A stretch of DNA of 64,000 bases from Enterobacter vonholyi. GTDB lineage: Bacteria; Pseudomonadota; Gammaproteobacteria; Enterobacterales; Enterobacteriaceae. Each line of letters opens with the position of its first letter. Positions within the stretch are counted from its first letter, which is position 1. A model generated the notes under the pieces. The model ran no database searches. It saw only the letters and a list, made by a program, of their open reading frames with translations, and was not told the DNA's origin. Below are positions 17,184 to 26,413 of the stretch, in pieces. A program made the translations under genes and the position numbers. The stretch covers positions 124,001 through 188,000 of the forward strand of contig NZ_VTUC01000002.1 in NCBI RefSeq assembly GCF_008364555.1. Direction: 5' to 3'.

Positions 17184-18757
17184 TATAAATGCTTCTCCTG
17201 CGCGGTGGGGGTCGCAGATATATTTGCGGACTGAATAAGCACGCTTGGCGTAGTCCTGGTTTCACGCATTAACTGCATCAATGTCTCTTCACCCGCAATC
17301 CCGTCCACATGCAGATGCATTTTCTGCTGAAACTCGCGGGTACGTTGCATTAGTTCCGCCGTCCACACCTTTGCGTGGGTTTCGGGCAGATTCAGCGCCA
17401 GGCTAAGCTGCTGATCCATCCAGCCCAAATCTTTGACGCTACTTTCGGCGCTCACGGCATCTTTCCCCTGCGGCGTAAGGCGGTGCAATAGGGTGTAATT
17501 GCCCGTTGCATGCTGGTTAAACCATCTGCGGCTCACCTGCCAGGTGCGATTATTCATCAGCAGATCCAGCGAGTTATCATCTACTCTGGCCACCACGGCA
17601 TAGTTCAGGTGATCGCCCGTTTTGATCTCGCCGATCCACGGGTAACCCTCTTTTGCCAACTCCTCGACCGGAGCGCTGCCCTCCTTACACATCAGGTTGA
17701 CCCGCCCGGCGTTCTGGCAGAGCGCCTCTTCCATCGTGGTGTCATAACCCCACATGGTATAGAGCTGATGCATCGCATCGGGCTTATTCACCACTTCATT
17801 CTCAATAACCGGCACCACTGGGGCGTCGGTTTTTGGGGTCTGCGGTTTCCAGCTTGCCATCACGGGCAGCTGTACCGGCAGTCTGGCGGTAATGGCGGGC
17901 ATCAATGTCCAGCCGCAGGCGGCAAACAGTACAGAGGCAAAAAGGCCCATAACGGCAAGGCGTTTGCCCTTCGGTTTTGCCGGCAGAACTTCTCCTGCGG
18001 CGAGGCGCAGATGGCGCGGCGATACCTGCGCTGAACGTTCGGTCCAGGCGGCGAGCATCGCAAGGTGCGCCAGCTCGTTGAGTTTGCCTGCCTGTCCTTT
18101 GGTCAGAACATGCATCTTGCGCACGCGGGCCCGGGTGAACGGCGTCGCGTCGCTGCCATGCGCTTCACACTGGGCCTGAACATAGCTCAGGGATTCGCGG
18201 CAGGTGAGAGGCCGGAGCGTGTGACGCGTATGAAGAGATTCACGCAACCCGGACTGCTGGAGGGCGGCTTCCTGGTCGGCCGATCCCATCAGCACAACCG
18301 ACAGAGGCACATCCAGCTCCTGCGCGCGGGTTAACAGCATTGACAGTGCTTCATGGCAATTCGCTTTCATCGACTGAATATGCGAGATGACCAGCACTTT
18401 ACGTGAGGTTTTGCGGGACAACATCTCGTCCTGCCACTGACGCAGCACAGCATCAATAGCCTGGATCCGGGTTTTGCTCTCTTTAGTGGTGGTGTTGAGT
18501 TTATAGAGCAGGCCGCTGGCGCTGAGTTTCGGGAAGGCGTTAATGGCAATCAGCGTGCCGTCATGCTTTTTAAGCGCATCGCAAAACTGCGAGGTGAGAT
18601 AGCTGTCGTCGCTAAAGAGCGCAGTAACGCCTGTTGTCTGGCACTTCTCTTTCAGCAAACCGAACACATCCTGATGATACGGAACAAAAAAATCACCTGG
18701 CATCCGGCTGATAGTCCGGAAAGGCTGGGTAGTGAAATTAAAATGGCGCATATACAT
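17183..18757 (-). CDS. gspA: Type II secretion assembly protein GspA (ExeA-like) with degenerate ATPase motifs
   Basis: A 524-residue bitopic protein. The N-terminus (MYMRHFNFTTQPFRTISR) is typical of the ExeA family AAA ATPase domain. A membrane helix lies at about 267-288 and a periplasmic region follows with a peptidase-C39-like segment and a C-terminal peptidoglycan-binding motif (FQQKMHLHVDGIAGEETLMQ). In ExeA and E. coli GspA the Walker A reads GExGxGKT; here the equivalent (about 44-58) is ALFSDDSYLTSQF with no GK[ST], and the Walker B position reads VLVISHIQ with no DE. It is therefore probably not an active ATPase. Confidence 0.88.
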   Translation of the reverse strand: MYMRHFNFTTQPFRTISRMPGDFFVPYHQDVFGLLKEKCQTTGVTALFSDDSYLTSQFCDALKKHDGTLIAINAFPKLSASGLLYKLNTTTKESKTRIQAIDAVLRQWQDEMLSRKTSRKVLVISHIQSMKANCHEALSMLLTRAQELDVPLSVVLMGSADQEAALQQSGLRESLHTRHTLRPLTCRESLSYVQAQCEAHGSDATPFTRARVRKMHVLTKGQAGKLNELAHLAMLAAWTERSAQVSPRHLRLAAGEVLPAKPKGKRLAVMGLFASVLFAACGWTLMPAITARLPVQLPVMASWKPQTPKTDAPVVPVIENEVVNKPDAMHQLYTMWGYDTTMEEALCQNAGRVNLMCKEGSAPVEELAKEGYPWIGEIKTGDHLNYAVVARVDDNSLDLLMNNRTWQVSRRWFNQHATGNYTLLHRLTPQGKDAVSAESSVKDLGWMDQQLSLALNLPETHAKVWTAELMQRTREFQQKMHLHVDGIAGEETLMQLMRETRTTPSVLIQSANISATPTAQEKHL

Positions 18758-19015
18758 AGCGTATTACCGTCTCTTTCATTCATAACAAGGAGACGGAAAA
18801 GTAAAGGATACGGGCGGAAGGGGCAATTTGAATGCAGGATAAAAATATTCGGCCTGCGCTTTTAGCATAGGTTTATTTAATGTTCAATCTTTTTCTAAAT
18901 TATTGTTGGCGGAAGTATAAATGGGCGGGGGATAGGGAACTCATTAGTATTTACGCCACTTAATCATACAGCCCTGTGCTGTGAATTACTGACTGGCAGA
19001 AAGGCTCGTTAAAAA
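18758..19015. promoter_or_regulatory. Divergent gspA/gspC intergenic region
   Basis: An AT-rich 258-base spacer between divergent gspAB and gspC-O, containing A/T tracts (for example 18874-18905). It must hold both promoters, though no convincing -35/-10 pair was identified. In E. coli K-12 the equivalent promoters are silenced by H-NS; the AT-richness fits similar control but that is inference. Confidence 0.5.
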
Positions 19016-19789
19016 ATGCGGATGTCATTTGTTAATCAATTGATTATGCCCTGCGTCATGTTTGTGCTGCTCATTTTCTGCGGCCAGCAAGGGTATATGG
19101 TTTATAAAGATTATAAGAAAGTTACGAACAGATTGTCTGATCCAAAGCAGAAGATGCAAAAAAAAAGTCATGATGAAACTCAGTTTGTACTTTTTACGCC
19201 GGCGGTGATGCCAGCGAAACAGCCAGCGGCGTTGAAAAAGCCGCTCAGTGCGGAAATCGAAGGTATTCTCAGCAGCGACGAAGCCTGGCTGTCCTTTGCG
19301 GTGATAAAAACCCCCTCCGGACAAAAGAGCTATCGCGAGGGCGAAATGCTCGCCGGTTTTGACAATGCCTATATTGCCGAAATTCATCCCGATAATGTGG
19401 TGGTGAATTATGAAGGCGCACCGCAGGTTATTTCACTTAAAAAACCAGACTATTTTAAAGGCGGCGTTAACAGCAGCCCGGTAACCAAATCGAAGAAAGA
19501 TGCAGGATTGGATAATCTGCATCTGGATGATTACCTGGTGTTAAAACCATTAATCGAGAAAGGCCAGCTGGAAGGCTACAACATTAATCCACGCAATGCG
19601 TCTCCTTTCTACAGCCATGCTGGCCTGGAAAAAGGTGATGTAGTGGTAAAAGTTGACGATGTGGATATGACTAAAGAGGCGCAGGCAAAAGAGATCGTTG
19701 CCCGCTGGTCAAAAATGAAAGAGGCGGATGTCATTATTCGGCGTCACGCTCACCTTGAAAATATTCGGGTCAATGTTCTAAACAATTAA
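19016..19789 (+). CDS. gspC: Type II secretion inner-membrane protein GspC
   Basis: A 257-residue bitopic protein linking the inner-membrane platform to the secretin. It has a membrane helix at about residues 8-27 (IMPCVMFVLLIFCGQQGYMV) and a homology region (about 85-145, EAWLSFAVIKTPSGQKSYREG) that binds the GspD N0 domain. A C-terminal PDZ-like domain (about 175-257, INPRNASPFYSHAGLEKGDVVVKVDD) is implicated in substrate choice. First gene of gspC-O; 13 bases separate it from gspD. Confidence 0.93.
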   Translation: MRMSFVNQLIMPCVMFVLLIFCGQQGYMVYKDYKKVTNRLSDPKQKMQKKSHDETQFVLFTPAVMPAKQPAALKKPLSAEIEGILSSDEAWLSFAVIKTPSGQKSYREGEMLAGFDNAYIAEIHPDNVVVNYEGAPQVISLKKPDYFKGGVNSSPVTKSKKDAGLDNLHLDDYLVLKPLIEKGQLEGYNINPRNASPFYSHAGLEKGDVVVKVDDVDMTKEAQAKEIVARWSKMKEADVIIRRHAHLENIRVNVLNN

Positions 19790-19802
19790 TAAGTGTACAG
19801 AC

Positions 19803-21728
19803 ATGAAGAAATTTCCATGGGCGTGCGTAGCGCTGACCGCATTGTCATTATATTCCGGTTCGCTGTTCGCGGCGAACTTTAGCGCCAGTTTTAAAAATAC
19901 CGATGTCCGCGAATTTATCGATACCGTCGGGCGTAACCTCAATAAAACCATTCTGGTCGATCCTTCCGTTCAGGGAACGGTGTCGGTCCGTACCTACAAC
20001 GTGTTGACGGAAGAGGAATATTATCAGTTCTTCCTGAGCGTGCTGGATCTCTATGGTCTGTCGGTGATCCCGATGGATAACGGGATGGTGAAAGTCGTGC
20101 GCTCTTCGGTGGCCCGCATGTCGGGCGCACCGATTGCCGACAGCAAAAACCCCGGCAAAGGCGACGAAATCATCACCCGCGTGGTGCGGATGGAGAACGT
20201 CCCGGTACGTGAGCTGGCCCCCCTTTTGCGTCAGTTGAACGACGCCTCCGGCATCGGCAACGTGGTTCATTTTGAACCGTCAAACGTGCTGTTGTTAACC
20301 GGCAAAGCCTCGGTGGTAAACCGCCTGGTCGATCTGGTGCAGCGAGTGGATCAAAGCGGCGTCCAGCGCCGTGAAATCGTGCCACTGCGTTTTGCCTCGG
20401 CCAAAGATCTTTCTGACATGTTGAACAATCTCAACAACGAAGAGCAGAAAGGGCAAAACGCCCCGCAGCTGGCGACCAAAGTGGTCGCCGACGATGAAAC
20501 CAACAGCCTGGTGATTAGCGGCAGCCCTGACGCGCGTCAGCGCACGCGGATGCTGATCTCCCAGCTCGATCGCGAGCAGAACAACGAAGGCAACACCCGC
20601 GTCTTCTACCTGAAATACGCCAATGCCAGCAAAGTGGTGCCGGTGCTGACGGGGATCGGAGAGCAATTGAAAGATAAAGCGGGCGGCGGTAAGAGCAAAG
20701 CCGCGCCGATGGCAGGCGACCTGAATATTACCGCCGACGAGTCTACCAATTCGCTGGTGATCACCGCCCAGCCAAACGTCATGAATTCGCTGGAGAAAGT
20801 GATCGACAAGCTGGATATCCGCCGTCCACAGGTGCTGGTGGAGGCGATCATCGCCGAAGTTCAGGACGGTAACGGCCTGGATTTGGGCGTGCAGTGGACC
20901 GGTAAACACGGTGGGGTTCAGTTTGGTTCGACCGGCCTGCCGATCAGCCAGATCAAGAAGTCAAAAGTCATTGGCAGCTATACGGGCCTGGCGACCGGTT
21001 TCTTTAACGGCGATTTTGGTGCGCTGATGACGGCGCTGTCCACTAACGGCAAAAACGATATTTTGTCGACACCGAGCGTGGTGACGCTGGATAACAAAGA
21101 GGCGTCGTTCAACGTCGGTCAGGATGTACCGGTACTCTCCGGTTCGCAGACCACCAGCGGCGATAACGTGTTTAACTCGGTGGAACGTAAAACCGTCGGT
21201 ACTAAGCTGAAAATCGTACCGCAGATCAACGATGGCGACATGATCCATCTGAAGATTGAGCAGGAAGTTTCCAGCGTGGATAACACCTCGACGGCCGATG
21301 CCAGCCTGGGCCCAACGTTCAACACCCGCACCATCAATAACGAAGTGATGGTCCACAGCGGACAGACGGTGGTACTGGGAGGTTTGATGGAAAACGTCAC
21401 TAAACAGTCGGTCTCGAAAGTACCGTTGTTGGGCGATATTCCGGTCGTGGGGCAGTTGTTCCGCTATACCTCGCAGGACAGCGCCAAACGTAATCTTATG
21501 GTGTTTATCCACACCACCGTACTGCGCGACGACGACAACTACAGCGCGGCGTCGAAAGAGAAATACGATCAGATCCAGGCGCGTCAGCAGCAGCGTATGG
21601 AAGAGCACAAGCTGGGCATTGTAGAGAATTCTGATTCCCCGATGCTGCCGGCCTATCCGTCCCAGAGCCGCGCCGCGCCGGTGAGCGCCAGTGCGCCGGT
21701 GTCGTCCCGCAACCCGTTTAAAGAGTAA
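19803..21728 (+). CDS. gspD: Type II secretion secretin GspD
   Basis: Outer-membrane secretin channel, 641 residues. Signal peptide 1-23 (cut near LFA-ANF), N0 domain (FSASFKNTDVREFIDTVGRN), N1-N3 ring domains, then the secretin core with VPVLSGSQTTSGDNVFNSVERK and the conserved GGLMENVTKQSVSKVPLLGD. A Ser/Ala/Pro-rich C-terminus ends NPFKE. Some secretins need a GspS pilotin that binds this C-terminus; no pilotin gene is in the window. Confidence 0.97.
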   Translation: MKKFPWACVALTALSLYSGSLFAANFSASFKNTDVREFIDTVGRNLNKTILVDPSVQGTVSVRTYNVLTEEEYYQFFLSVLDLYGLSVIPMDNGMVKVVRSSVARMSGAPIADSKNPGKGDEIITRVVRMENVPVRELAPLLRQLNDASGIGNVVHFEPSNVLLLTGKASVVNRLVDLVQRVDQSGVQRREIVPLRFASAKDLSDMLNNLNNEEQKGQNAPQLATKVVADDETNSLVISGSPDARQRTRMLISQLDREQNNEGNTRVFYLKYANASKVVPVLTGIGEQLKDKAGGGKSKAAPMAGDLNITADESTNSLVITAQPNVMNSLEKVIDKLDIRRPQVLVEAIIAEVQDGNGLDLGVQWTGKHGGVQFGSTGLPISQIKKSKVIGSYTGLATGFFNGDFGALMTALSTNGKNDILSTPSVVTLDNKEASFNVGQDVPVLSGSQTTSGDNVFNSVERKTVGTKLKIVPQINDGDMIHLKIEQEVSSVDNTSTADASLGPTFNTRTINNEVMVHSGQTVVLGGLMENVTKQSVSKVPLLGDIPVVGQLFRYTSQDSAKRNLMVFIHTTVLRDDDNYSAASKEKYDQIQARQQQRMEEHKLGIVENSDSPMLPAYPSQSRAAPVSASAPVSSRNPFKE

Positions 21729-21740
21729 GGCGGACGCGAC

Positions 21741-23219
21741 ATGACCGAGATGAGTAATGCGCTCTGTACCAGCACCTGGGCGAAAGAGAACGGGGTCCTG
21801 TTCTATAACGACGAGGTTTATATCCGCGAGGATGCGCAGGCGTATGCCCTGCTGGAGATGCGCCGCGTGCTGGGGCGCTCCTATGCCCCGACGATCTTGA
21901 CGGCGGAAGCGTTTGACGAACTGCTGACCAAAATATGGCAGCAGAACAGCGGCGTCTCGCAGCAGCTGGTGGACGACATGGACGCCGATATTGACCTGAT
22001 GGCGTTAACCGAGGAGATCCCGGACAACGAAGATCTGCTCGATAACGACGAGAACTCACCGGTGATCCGCCTGATCAACGCCATTATGGGCGAAGCGGTG
22101 AAAGAGGGGGCCTCCGATATTCATATCGAGACCTTCGAGCGCACCCTGAGCATTCGTTTTCGCGTTGACGGCGTGCTGCGTCCGGTGCTGCAGCCGGCGC
22201 GCAAGCTCGCGCCGCTGCTGGTGTCGCGTATCAAAGTGATGTCCAAACTGGACATCGCCGAAAAACGTCTCCCCCAGGACGGTCGTATTTCGCTGCGCAT
22301 TGGTCGTAAGGCTATTGACGTGCGTGTCTCCACTATTCCGTCTCAGTACGGAGAACGCGTGGTGATGCGTCTGCTGGATAAGAGCAACCTTAAGCCGGAC
22401 ATCAACAAGCTCGGTCTGATTGACGAAGAGCTGGTGAAGTTAAAGGGACTGATTGAACGTCCGCACGGCATCATCCTGGTGACCGGCCCGACCGGTTCGG
22501 GGAAAAGTACCACCCTGTACGCGCTGCTGTCGGCGCTTAACGGTCATGAACGCAACATTCTGACCGTGGAAGATCCGATCGAGTATGAACTGGAAGGTGT
22601 AGGACAGACCCAGGTCAACCCGCGCGTGGATATGACCTTTGCACGCGGGCTGCGCGCCATTCTGCGCCAGGATCCGGACGTGGTAATGATCGGGGAAATT
22701 CGTGACGGTGAAACCGCGCAAATCGCGGTGCAGGCGTCCCTCACCGGTCACCTGGTAATGTCTACCCTGCACACCAACAGTGCGGCGGGCGCCATTACCC
22801 GTCTGCGTGATATGGGGCTGGAGTCATTTTTAATTGGTTCGTCGCTGCTTGGCGTCATTGCCCAGCGTCTGGTGCGTCGGCTGTGTCCACACTGCCGCAC
22901 GACCAGTCCGCTGGATGACAATGAGAAAGCGCTGTTCACCTTTATGGAAACGCCGCCCAAAGCGATTTATCGCGCCGTGGGCTGCGAACAGTGTCGCCAG
23001 AGCGGCTACCAGGGACGCGCAGGCATCCATGAATTTCTGGTGGTCGACAGCGCCATGCGCCGTGCGATCCATGAAGATAAAGATGAGATGTCCATCGAAA
23101 CGCAGCTTTTCAAAGAGGCCTACAGCCTGCGTGAAAACGGTCTGCTGAAGGTGATCTCCGGCGTGACCTCGCTGGAAGAGGTGATGCGCGTCACCGCCGA
23201 GCGCGGAGGGGATGCGTAA
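21741..23219 (+). CDS. gspE: Type II secretion cytoplasmic ATPase GspE
   Basis: Assembly ATPase powering pseudopilus extension, 492 residues. An N-terminal GspL-binding domain is followed by Walker [10 protein letters not shown] (about 250-258), Asp box and Walker [22 protein letters not shown]. The zinc-binding tetracysteine element reads LCPHCR...[18 protein letters not shown]. All catalytic motifs are intact, in contrast to GspA. The stop overlaps the gspF ATG (TAATG). Confidence 0.97.
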   Translation: MTEMSNALCTSTWAKENGVLFYNDEVYIREDAQAYALLEMRRVLGRSYAPTILTAEAFDELLTKIWQQNSGVSQQLVDDMDADIDLMALTEEIPDNEDLLDNDENSPVIRLINAIMGEAVKEGASDIHIETFERTLSIRFRVDGVLRPVLQPARKLAPLLVSRIKVMSKLDIAEKRLPQDGRISLRIGRKAIDVRVSTIPSQYGERVVMRLLDKSNLKPDINKLGLIDEELVKLKGLIERPHGIILVTGPTGSGKSTTLYALLSALNGHERNILTVEDPIEYELEGVGQTQVNPRVDMTFARGLRAILRQDPDVVMIGEIRDGETAQIAVQASLTGHLVMSTLHTNSAAGAITRLRDMGLESFLIGSSLLGVIAQRLVRRLCPHCRTTSPLDDNEKALFTFMETPPKAIYRAVGCEQCRQSGYQGRAGIHEFLVVDSAMRRAIHEDKDEMSIETQLFKEAYSLRENGLLKVISGVTSLEEVMRVTAERGGDA

Positions 23220-24427
23220 TGGCCTGGTATGCGTGGTCCGCGACGGACGCCGCCGGGAAAACCCAGCGCGGCAACCTGCAGGCCGAAGGGCCAAAGCAGG
23301 TGCGCCAGATGCTGCGCGAACAAAAGCTGATACCGGTGAATATCTCCCCAACCAGCGATCCGGCGGCGGGGAAAAACGCCCGTAAAGGGGCAAAACTGTC
23401 GATTCCGGTGCTGTCGATGTTTACCCGACAGCTTGCGACGCTGGTCAATGCCGCGCTGCCGCTGGAGAGTGCGCTAAAGGCGATTGCGAAGCAGACGGAA
23501 GATAAAACCCTGGCGGCGATGGTGACCGAGATCCGCGACAAGATCGTGGAAGGCCACACGCTGTTCGACGCCTTCAGCCAGTTTCCGCGCAGCTTCGATA
23601 AGCTCTACTGCACCCTGGTGATGGCCGGTGAAAAGACCGGTCATCTCGGGGGCGTGCTGGAAAAGCTCGCCGAATACAACGAGCAGCGCCAGAAGATGAA
23701 AAGCAAGCTCACCCAGGCGATGGTGTACCCCATCACCCTGACGGTAGTGGCGATCGCGGTGATCTCCATTCTGCTGGTCGCCGTGGTGCCGCAGGTCATC
23801 GACCAGTTCACTCATATGAAACAAGAGCTGCCGATGACCACCCGCACGCTGATTGCGGTGAGCGACTTTTTACAGGCATGGGGCATCGTTATCGCCGGCG
23901 GCCTGTTCGGGGCGTCGGCGAGCTTTAAATTTTGGATAAAAAAAGAAAAGAACCGATTTGTTTATCATCGGTGGCTGTTGCTAAATTCACCGCTGAAAAA
24001 ACTGGTCTGCGCCATCAACAGCGCGCGCTACATCCGCACGCTGAGTATTTTGCAGGCCAGCAGCGTTCCGCTGCTGGAAGGGATGTATATCGCGATGGAC
24101 GGGATAGAAAACCTCTATGCCCGGCAGGTGCTTGAGCAGGCGGCGGACACCGTGCGCCAGGGGGCATCTCTCTACAACGCGCTGGAACAGGCGAAAATTT
24201 TCCCACCCACCATGCTTTATATGGTGGCCTCCGGGGAGGAGAGCGGCGAGCTGGGCTCGTTGATGGATCGCGCGGCGGAAAACCAGGAATCTGCATTACA
24301 GCATCGAATTACTTTAACGCTGTCGGTATTTGAGCCGGCACTGGTAGTAACTATGGCGACCGTTGTTCTATTTATCGTTCTTTCAATATTACAACCGCTT
24401 CTTCAACTTAATAATATGGTAGGTTAA
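23219..24427 (+). CDS. gspF: Type II secretion inner-membrane platform protein GspF
   Basis: Polytopic platform protein, 402 residues, typical length. It has two T2SSF domains separated by the helices ITLTVVAIAVISILLVAVVPQ and a C-terminal helix (ALVVTMATVVLFIVLSILQPL). Conserved FTRQLATLVNAALPLESAL and VASGEESGELGSLMDRAA mark the duplicated halves. It interacts with GspE and GspL. Confidence 0.96.
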   Translation: MAWYAWSATDAAGKTQRGNLQAEGPKQVRQMLREQKLIPVNISPTSDPAAGKNARKGAKLSIPVLSMFTRQLATLVNAALPLESALKAIAKQTEDKTLAAMVTEIRDKIVEGHTLFDAFSQFPRSFDKLYCTLVMAGEKTGHLGGVLEKLAEYNEQRQKMKSKLTQAMVYPITLTVVAIAVISILLVAVVPQVIDQFTHMKQELPMTTRTLIAVSDFLQAWGIVIAGGLFGASASFKFWIKKEKNRFVYHRWLLLNSPLKKLVCAINSARYIRTLSILQASSVPLLEGMYIAMDGIENLYARQVLEQAADTVRQGASLYNALEQAKIFPPTMLYMVASGEESGELGSLMDRAAENQESALQHRITLTLSVFEPALVVTMATVVLFIVLSILQPLLQLNNMVG

Positions 24428-24429
24428 TC

Positions 24430-24879
24430 ATGTCTTTGAAAAAGAATAGCCTGAAGCGTCAGGCGGGATTCACGCTGCTCGAATTAATGGTGGTTATCGT
24501 TATTCTCGGTGTGCTGGCCAGTATGGTCGTGCCTAATTTAATGGGCAATAAAGAAAAAGCCGATATTCAGAAAGCGACCAGCGATATTGTGGCGCTGGAA
24601 GGTTCGCTGGATATGTACAAGCTCGACAACCATCGCTATCCGACCACCGAGCAGGGGTTGCAGGCGCTGGTGACCAAACCTGAAATTGCGCCCATTCCGA
24701 AAGGCTACCGTGACGACGGCTATATTCGCCGCCTGCCGCAGGATCCATGGGGCAATGACTATATTCTGGTCAGCCCGGGAGAGCATGGCGCTGTCGATAT
24801 TTTCTCAGCCGGTCCGGATGGAGAAGCGAATACAGCCGACGATATCAGCAACTGGTCTTTTGATAAAAAAGATAAGTAA
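24430..24879 (+). CDS. gspG: Major pseudopilin GspG
   Basis: Major pseudopilus subunit, 149 residues. The prepilin motif is QAG/FTLLELMVVIVILGVLAS with the processing glycine and Glu at +5. The C-terminal calcium-binding loop (DIFSAGPDGEANTADDISNW) and the YPTTEQGLQALV signature are present. It is processed by GspO. Its stop overlaps the gspH start by one base. Confidence 0.97.
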   Translation: MSLKKNSLKRQAGFTLLELMVVIVILGVLASMVVPNLMGNKEKADIQKATSDIVALEGSLDMYKLDNHRYPTTEQGLQALVTKPEIAPIPKGYRDDGYIRRLPQDPWGNDYILVSPGEHGAVDIFSAGPDGEANTADDISNWSFDKKDK

Positions 24880-25364
24880 TGAATAAGCAACGTGGATTTA
24901 CCCTGCTGGAAATTATCGTGGCGCTGGTGATATTCGCCCTGAGCGCCATGATGGTGGTCACCACCATTCCATCACGCAGCGGCGCAGATACATTTGGTCA
25001 GCAGCTAAAATCCCTCGTTGAATATGGTTCTGACCGTGCGGTAATGGACGGAAATATTGTCGGGCTGGTGATGACCTCGTCAGAATTTGAACTGGTGACA
25101 CAGGTTGGAAATAACGGCGAAAGCCACTGGGCACCGCTAAAGGCGGGACGGATCGCGACCCGCGGCGAGTTTCCTGAGGAGATGCACGTCTCCCTCTCGC
25201 CGCGAACGCTGGCGGCCACGCTGGACGATGAACCGCAAATCATTTTTTTGCCGGACGGCGAGCTGAGCCGCTTCACGCTCAGCTTCGAAAGCCTCGATAA
25301 AAAGCAGCGCTTTCACGTGACGTCACAGGGCTCTGTTCCCGTGGTGGTGGAAAACGATGACTAA
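24879..25364 (+). CDS. gspH: Minor pseudopilin GspH
   Basis: A 161-residue minor pseudopilin with prepilin motif QRG/FTLLEIIVALVIFALSAMM. The body is a small beta-rich domain, as in the family. It overlaps gspI by eight bases. Part of the tip-initiating set of minor pseudopilins. Confidence 0.92.
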   Translation: MNKQRGFTLLEIIVALVIFALSAMMVVTTIPSRSGADTFGQQLKSLVEYGSDRAVMDGNIVGLVMTSSEFELVTQVGNNGESHWAPLKAGRIATRGEFPEEMHVSLSPRTLAATLDDEPQIIFLPDGELSRFTLSFESLDKKQRFHVTSQGSVPVVVENDD

Positions 25365-25740
25365 ACGCAAAACCAAAGAGCAGGGGATGACCCTGCTGGA
25401 AGTGATGGTGGCGCTGGTGATTTTCTCCACCGCGGCGCTGGCGCTGATGAACTCCGTCACCCTGAACGTGCGCTTTACCCACAGCCTGTCGGAAACACTG
25501 CAGGCCGGCTGGGTGGCGGAAAATCTACTGGCACAAGCTCAGCTTGCTCAGACCGATTTTCCGGATGCCGAGCAGGTGGGTACCGAAACCATGGGCGGAC
25601 AAACCTGGACCTGGCATATCCAGCGGGTAAAAACCGCCGAAAATACCTTTGCCGATGAGGTAAGGGTTTACAGCGAAGGAAGCGATGCGCAACCGGTGGT
25701 GGCACTTCAGCTAGACGAACCGGAGGTGGATCGTGAGTAA
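25357..25740 (+). CDS. gspI: Minor pseudopilin GspI
   Basis: A 127-residue minor pseudopilin: prepilin motif EQG/MTLLEVMVALVIFSTAALALM, with Met at +1 and Glu at +5. The body has WVAENLLAQAQLAQTDFP, characteristic of GspI. It overlaps gspH and gspJ by eight bases each. GspI, J and K form the pseudopilus tip complex. Confidence 0.93.
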   Translation: MTKRKTKEQGMTLLEVMVALVIFSTAALALMNSVTLNVRFTHSLSETLQAGWVAENLLAQAQLAQTDFPDAEQVGTETMGGQTWTWHIQRVKTAENTFADEVRVYSEGSDAQPVVALQLDEPEVDRE

Positions 25741-26413
25741 GGCGCAGCGTCAGCAGGGCTTTACCCTGCTGGAAATTATGATTGCGCTGACCATCTTCGC
25801 GGTGATCAGCATTCTCGCCTGGCAAATTCTTGACGGTGCGATGCGCACCTCGACGGCCAGCGACGAGGCGGCGACAAAAGTGACGGCGCTTCAGCGCACG
25901 TACAATCTGCTCTCGCGTGACTTTTATCAGCAGCAGGCGCGCGCGCCGCGCAACAGCGGCGAGGTGTTCGTTCAGCAGCAGAATGGTCTGGAAATGACAA
26001 CCCTTAACGGCATCAGCGGTCAGGTGCAGCTAGAGCGGGTGAGCTGGACATTAAAGGACAAGCGCCTGTGGCGCAACGTCTGGGCTGCTATCGATGGTCC
26101 CGCCAGCGCGCAGCCGGAAGAAGTGCCGATTCTGAACGATGTGAAAGCGATGAAATGGCGTTTCTGGCACGAAGGCTGGCAGGAGAAATGGACCGACATC
26201 GCCCATCAGCCTGATGGCGTTGAGCTGAATCTGACTATGGAAAACGGCGAAACCTGGCGCTGGGTTTTTATCACTCCCGGCGATATGCCCGAGATCCAGA
26301 CCGCGCCAAAAGAGACGAATGCGGACCCGGCGCAGCCGGCAGCGGAGAATGCGGCGCAACCCGTAACCAACCCGCAGCCCGATACGGCAGCACAACCAGG
26401 AGTGAGTTCATGA
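25733..26413 (+). CDS. gspJ: Minor pseudopilin GspJ with low-complexity C-terminal tail
   Basis: A 226-residue minor pseudopilin, prepilin motif QQG/FTLLEIMIALTIFAVISIL. The domain with WRNVWAAIDGPASAQPEEVPILNDV is typical. About 33 terminal residues are Pro/Ala/Gln/Asn-rich (from ETNADPAQP to GVSS), beyond the folded domain. Its stop overlaps the gspK ATG (ATGA). Confidence 0.93.
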   Translation: MSKAQRQQGFTLLEIMIALTIFAVISILAWQILDGAMRTSTASDEAATKVTALQRTYNLLSRDFYQQQARAPRNSGEVFVQQQNGLEMTTLNGISGQVQLERVSWTLKDKRLWRNVWAAIDGPASAQPEEVPILNDVKAMKWRFWHEGWQEKWTDIAHQPDGVELNLTMENGETWRWVFITPGDMPEIQTAPKETNADPAQPAAENAAQPVTNPQPDTAAQPGVSS

